A stretch of 64,000 nucleotides of DNA from Torreya grandis (lineage: Eukaryota > Streptophyta > Pinopsida > Cupressales > Taxaceae): positions 470,001 through 534,000 of the forward strand of contig JARHVA010007805.1 in assembly GCA_037957365.1 (NCBI GenBank). Direction: 5' to 3'. The notes under the pieces are model-generated. The model was given only the letters and a program-made list of their open reading frames with translations, ran no database searches and had not been told where the DNA came from. The number at the start of each line of letters is the position of its first letter. The stretch's first letter is position 1. A program made the position numbers and the translations under genes. Of the stretch, positions 58,006 to 64,000 are shown piece after piece.

Positions 58006-61000
58006 GAAATAAAATTTCCATGATTCAATAAATAATTTAAAATGATCTTCATAATACTGACCTCTCAAATAGGTCCAAAAACTTGAATTCCAACCATTGA
58101 GGGTTTTTATGTAAAATGAACTTGTTGACCCTAGAGGTTTATTCTCTAAGTTTATCTCCTCTGATAATTAAAAATTGATAAATATATTAATATAGGTTAT
58201 ATACACTCTTAAACACTATTATTAATTCAACTCAGTGAGAAAGACACTCTTCTTACTATGCTTGTGAGTGGGACTATAGGTTTCAAAAGGACTGTGTTAG
58301 TTGATTGTGTTAGTAGACTGAGTTATGCCCCCTATGAATATGATATTCATAGAAATTTATAATGAAATATAATCCATTAATTAATATTATCTCAAATCTA
58401 ATCCAACCTCATATCTATAACACTTATTACCATCACATCCATAACCTCTATCCACATCCTTATTTCAAAGAAAGACAATTTGTAGGTTTATACGGGTTGT
58501 AGATATGTATATTCTACCCCTGGCTTATATGATAAATGTGAATACAAAAAGATATTTAATAGTTATATGAAATGGATTCAGTCTCTTAACATCTTGTTAA
58601 AATACATTAAAATCCTCTCTTATTCCTTTGACATGAGACTTCTCATTCACTATGCATAGCTTTACTGTGTTTTTACCTTGGTAATTGTAGGTTCAATATG
58701 CCTATAAAACCCTTATGAGAGGACTCCTTAATTAATAAGGCTCTTTGTGATATTATGTTTATCTTTACCAAATAATATGAATTGAAATCTCATCTAAACC
58801 TCCAACTCATCATTACACTCTTTCATTTACCTTCTTTTCCTTCAAGCTCAATTAGGCTCAGTTAGGCTGAGTTGTAGGTGGTTATTTTGGAGTTCTTAAA
58901 CCTAAGTAAAGAAGTTTGATAGAATTATGGTATTTAATATGTTTTAAACCTTGATATTATTATCACCTTATTAAATTTTCACCATTCAAATTATTTCTCT
59001 CACACACAACTTTCTTCATGTGACCACATGAAAGCCATCTAGCTGACTGTGATTGAACTTGGTTGTAAGTACACATTTGTACGTGACTACAGGCTAAAAA
59101 TAAATTTTCCCTTTTTTATGATAATAATATAATTTGGTACTCAATAAATTCATTATAATAATTATTTATACTCCACTCACCCATCACATAAGTTCACATT
59201 GTACCCACTAGACTAACACAAGTTCACTTTGCATAGAAAGTTGACTATGCTTAATATATATGGCTATATGTGTGAACTTTGGTGATTGATGGAATATAAA
59301 TGAAAATTAGTGTTATAAAATTATTTTATTCTCCAAATATTCCCAAATATCATCATTTATATCATTTTAGTTCTTAGTGAAAACCACCAACCTCTATAAA
59401 TACAACATGATGCTTCCTTGAAATTACCTAATTATGAATGATGTAGGTGCATATTTAGCTCACTATATGGACAATAGGTTAAAAAAATTCATTGTATTTA
59501 TATTATGATCTTAATATATCAAAATATCATTAATCACATTTATAACTCTTAAAATTGAGATCCACCTACCTTCATAATTAAACATGATGATTTCCTAAAA
59601 ATGCCTTAAACTAAGACTGTTGTAGGTGCATATTTGGAGTTTGTACAGACTGTACATAGGGTCACATGGTTAGTAACATGACCAAAATGATTCAAAAAAC
59701 TCTTTATTTTTATAAACTACCTTTCATAAACTTGGATAAGCATACAAAAGGCTTATTAGAAAAGGAAACCAAAACATAAACCTTACCTTAAAAAGTGCTA
59801 ATATACCTTAATCTCTGCTAAATAGTGCTTTAAGGTCTTCTTTTATGATTCTAGAATGTATCTTGGTGACCTTTAGTTTATTTTAATATCCTTATATCAT
59901 GATTTAACACTAATAAAGATCCATTTAACACCTTAATAACACATTCCTAAGGGCACATAGTCTTCTAGAGGTCTCTCAAGTTAGTAATATAGTAATACAT
60001 AGTCCTAACTGTGTAATTTAGGCATATAAGTCTCCAAATCGATCTTTTTCTCTCATAATATCATTAATAATCTTGAATAATCTTATGAGCATTTTAAAAA
60101 CAATCTCATACTCTCAAAACAAACTTTTATTTTTGGTTGACTCCTAATACTTCTTATCACCTATCATGACATTCTTCTAACCTACTTATTAAACCTACAA
60201 GTGCTCTTTTGCACTTTAAGAGAGCATAGCCATAGAATGTCACATAGATTTTCTTAAAAAGAGTAAATCCAGACTTACTCACATTTTATAAATATTCCCA
60301 ATATCATTATGACCTCACTAATATACTCTCACACATTTAGATTCTTATTAAACCTAGAACCATACCTTATGAAAGGCCTTATCTCACTCAAGCTTTCTCA
60401 AGAAATGCCCTCTTCAAGATAAAGATAACTGAAAATTAAATTTTCATGAAATATGTGTATCATAACTTTAAAATTAACTTCAAAACTCTTAAAGGTGAAT
60501 ACACTTAGCTTATATATCAAACATGTTTGAAAATTTCCAACATTAACAAACAAGACAGGGAATCCGTTTCTTATCAAAAGACTCCTTATAAATAAAAAGT
60601 ACCTAATGATTAATTTTTTTTTTTAAATATCTTATTTTAACTTTAAATAATCTCACAATAACCATTTTTATCCATTTTTTTTTTGAAGTGAATAAATAGA
60701 GACAAACTTAGACCCTGTCTAGATTACTAAGACATAGTGACCCCCTTACACTCTTAATGATTGTTCATAAATATGGGGAAATGAATATGAAAATAAATTT
60801 AATTTAATTAGGGTCCCTATAATTTACAAATATAGACCTAAATCTCTCTCTCTTTTGCCTATACTGATAAAAAACTGATGGCTTTCCTAGAGATGCCAAA
60901 AAATTCAATAAGATATATAAATTTATTTTATGCATTTTGACACCTAAAACTCCTTACAAACCATGAATTTGACATTATCATGAAAACATAAGGTCGTATA

Positions 61001-61880
61001 TTCCTTAAGGTTAACTATACCTTGAATAACTATATGGACAACCCTAAAATAGTCTTTTTTAGCACTAAAACTACTATAATCACTTGAAAAACCTGATGAA
61101 ACTACTACAAAAGTATTTATTAGATATTTTCATGTCTAAAAAATTACATCATGACCTTATTATGATATTATACTTCCATTTTCATGTGAAACCTACTCTA
61201 AAAGCCACAAAGTGATCCAAGATGCAATCAACTAGGTTATGAAGTTAGTCAAGCATATCACCAACCAATTTGATCAATTATTAAGCATGTCATGACCTTG
61301 ACACAAACCATATGGCCTCTCAAGATGATCTATACTCTTTATCATCACTTGAAACAACTTAAAATAGGTCAAGAGTTGGCTAGACAAGCATGTGGCCATG
61401 ATGATCAAAACCTTAAATTCATCAAGTTTACCTTAAGCTCTATTAATCAAGGTTTTAGATGACCATTTAAAAGACATAACAAGAAAAACATAATAACCAA
61501 TAGGGAAAATAACATGGAAATAAATGTTTTAAGTTATACGGGCTGATAATTTGATCTATGCAGTCAAAATTAACAACATTTTGGTGACTCAGCTAAGAAG
61601 CATGCCTGATATTCTTGTGAACCAAAACATTGACATCTCTTTTGGACTAATGAAATCACTCTTACATTATGAAATGAACACTAATAGACTTGATCAATGA
61701 CTACAAGACTTTTGACTTGAAATAAGATAATTGTTTATCCTCTAAAATAAGGAAAGAATACACACACAATAAGGGGAACTAACTAAAAAGACAAATGTGC
61801 AATAAAAACACTTATTTGAAATGAAAAATAAGCAAACTACTATGTTAGGATAACACTTGGAGGAAAAAAAACTATGTACA
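58006..61880. other. No recognisable gene
   Basis: AT-rich sequence without a convincing frame. A diverged direct duplication is visible near 59404 and 59581 (AACATGATG...CCT, then TGTAGGTGCATATTTAG/GG, offset about 177 bp). The part near 61880 could include the 3' LTR of the integrase relic that follows, but I could not define it. Confidence 0.45.
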
Positions 61881-61884
61881 AAAA

Positions 61885-62290
61885 AACTTATTTCTCCATA
61901 ACAATGCTTTAGATGTCTCCCATTGACTAGGATTATAAGTTATTCACCATCCATATTAGCAATTTGAAAAGTATTATGGTATTTGTAGATGGATATTTTG
62001 TAAGGTCCACCCCAAAGAGATTCAAACTTAGTGTGACTTCCTGGTTTAGGTCTATACTCATCCCACTTGAGAACCAAGTCTCCCTCTTTAAAAATTATTG
62101 AATAAGCTCCATTTTCAAAGGTTCTCTTCACTTGTGTTTGATGAATTTACATGGATAACATGAACTGATTTATAACATCCTCCATCTCTATAAGCTCATA
62201 ATACCTTACCTCCATTGGCTCATTCTCTAATAGATCCATCTAGTGCATTAGTTCTTGTTGTCACCAAATCTTGCACCCTATAAAAAGTTC
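61885..62290 (-). pseudogene. Integrase C-terminus of a further gypsy element (decayed)
   Basis: The minus strand at 62131-61940 reads FKEGDLVLKWDEYRPKPGSH, TKFESLWGGPYKI and NTFQIANMDGE, matching the Tat-like integrase tail ('F-x-x-G-D-L-V-L-x-W-D-x-x-x-x-K-x-G-x-H-x-K-F-x-x-L-W-x-G-P-Y'). Upstream (to 62290) MDLLENEPMEVRYYELIEME resembles the segment before it, and downstream VNGRHLKHCY at about 61920-61890 is the usual 'NGxxLKxYY' end. Nothing of the RT is seen to the right. It is less decayed than the integrase at 21-22 kb and differs from it, so it is a separate element. Confidence 0.85.
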
Positions 62291-64000
62291 TTCAAGCTTC
62301 TTCTAGATTTGGGTGACATGGGAACATTTATAGGTATGTGGGTGTACCTAAATTGGAAATGAGCCTCTATATTTAAGGGGCTATCTCCCTTAATGTATCA
62401 TGTAATGCTTATCACTTAAACTACTACTTTCTTATGGGAAAAGAGTTAGAGAATGCATGAATTGAACCTACTATAAAGGAGGTAATGCACAAAAATATAT
62501 TCCACATAACCATCATATTTCTACCATGATAAAATAAGGCATACAAACTAGTCTCTAAGTCTGAATGGGTTTTAACATGAGCATTTCAATATAGAGGTGA
62601 GATGTGAGAAATAACACAAGGTAAATGAACTAGAGGGCATATTTCACACTCCAAAGACAATCATACACTTATAAAGCTTAACACACTAGACTACACTCTA
62701 TATGACATATTAGACTAGGAAATCTTACTCAAATATGAAATGATAAGGGAAGGAAGGATAGAGAATTATCAATTCTCATCACCATACATCACTTACAAAC
62801 TTAGAAAATTATTCAAGAACTTATAAATAGACTTACATTAATATTCAAAGGCAAAAAATGGCATCAATGTAGTAGGGCTTTGCCATACATGGTGTGGTAC
62901 TATTTACAAAGGCCAAAATGGTAGCTACTTATAGCATAAAAGAAGCGAAAAGAAGCCTTGGTGATAAAAATGGGAATAAATCAGCTCAAAACTTTGAACC
63001 ATAGTTGTAATTTATTCTATAAATTATGTTCATTCAAAGCTTTTGATTTATCCAAGTCACTTCAAGTGGTTTCATAGTTACATTATTCGCTCATTAATGT
63101 TCCCTGATGGTTGCAATGGTGAGATCAAGTTGTTTTGAGTGGGGTCCTAGCATCAATGTGGTTAAAACAATAGGATCCATCTATTATAAATTTATATTGT
63201 TACTAAACTTCTCTTGACTAGTTTGTTGTGGAATTCAAAAGTGGAGAGAAGGGTCCTTTACATGTATCTAGTCCTGGAGATGAAACCATTGGGGTCTATA
63301 TGCATGTCTTCATGTTATCTTTTGAAATGATAGCTCTTGGTAATTAGATCATGCTCAAACTCATCCTCATGTTCATGGGTCCACTATAGATGAAAAACCA
63401 ATCTCAGACTATTGGTTTTCCTATAGTCATTATATTGATGCACTCTGCTCAATTCTCAGTTCCTATTAGGTCTACATAGATCCATTATGTTATTTCTATA
63501 ACTGAGAATTCATATATGTATGTACCCTTCTTTTAAAAAAGGTGAACATAGTCACAAGATAATGTTGCAACATTTTAAAAATGGACCTTGTATTTTATTG
63601 ATCACTTGACTATAAAGCTATGTTATTTTCATGATATTGGATTGATCTTTAATGGTAGCATGTGCCCTTTGAAAATATTTCCCTAATTTTACATTGGTCA
63701 TGCATTAAAACTCCAAAAATTCCCTTAGATTCTTAACCTTTAAATTCATTGGTCATTGATATCTAACCCAGATCATTGACTCATTGAACCTTTTTGCACC
63801 ATTGATCCTACCTAGTACAAATGACTAAAAGTCATTAATATACCTTTAAATTGTCAATCATCTTACACACTTGTGCCACATGTCAATTGTGCATTGGTTT
63901 TAGGATCTTGTTGTTAGTCTATCAGCTTACATGCTTATGCCATATGGTAACATCTTGAGCTTCTTGACCTTTTATCTCATTGTGTACCATTGGATCAAGA
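62291..64000. other. No recognisable feature
   Basis: AT-rich sequence that should contain the upstream pol of the integrase relic if it were intact, but no motif survives that I can see. A CATATGGTAACATC segment near 63938 resembles the landmark of the 87-bp array at 13.8 kb. Confidence 0.4.

Overview
The window looks like non-genic nuclear DNA from a plant with a large, repeat-filled genome. It is visibly A+T-rich and poor in CpG. It is packed with decayed LTR retrotransposons and plant-type L1 LINEs (DUF4283/CCHC ORF1, and ORF2 with a terminal RNase H). A gymnosperm is my best guess from the density and age of the elements, but that is inference. I found no intact host gene, tRNA, rRNA or CRISPR array. 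Almost every recognisable reading frame is riddled with TAA/TAG/TGA at positions where CAA/CAG/CGA/TGG would be expected, the usual sign of old, methylated, silenced repeats.

Layout. 0.1-0.6 kb: long TA-rich microsatellite. 1.4-4.1 kb (minus): a decayed reading frame of about 890 codons for a protein I do not recognise (basic N-terminus, Lys/Glu/Ala-rich coiled-coil middle, C-terminal domain with a Cys/His cluster). 4.08-8.88 kb (minus): Ty1/copia relic with gag, protease, integrase, RT and RNase H in order. 8.88-12.6 kb (plus): L1-type LINE ORF2 relic that abuts the copia gag start. 13.8-15.6 kb: an 87-bp tandem array and a 437-bp tandem duplication. 17.4-31.4 kb (minus): Ty3/gypsy relic with two RNase H domains (Tat-like), long 5' leader, gag, pol, long 3' region and 3' LTR. 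31.4-31.55 kb: compound microsatellite. 31.9-43 kb: gypsy gag fragments interleaved with tandem duplications (262 bp, 1.1 kb, 90 bp). 41.04-43.14 kb (plus): internally deleted LINE bounded by a perfect 19-bp target-site duplication. 45.5-58.0 kb (plus): a second copy of the 17-31 kb family, with both LTRs, the same leader and the same 3' region, but no recognisable pol. 61.9-62.3 kb (minus): the integrase tail of a further gypsy element.

Most interesting is the pair of related gypsy elements in opposite orientation. Comparing them shows conserved non-pol parts: a gag N-terminus that carries the same stop at codon 4 in both copies, a short hydrophobic reading frame downstream of pol that ends at the same stop, and a family-specific array of short inverted-repeat units before the 3' LTR. 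The plus copy has also gained an exact 63-bp (21-codon) repeat in gag, a roughly 22-bp minisatellite and an expanded (TG)n tract. It looks like a non-autonomous derivative. All similarities were read by eye; no alignment or database search was run.
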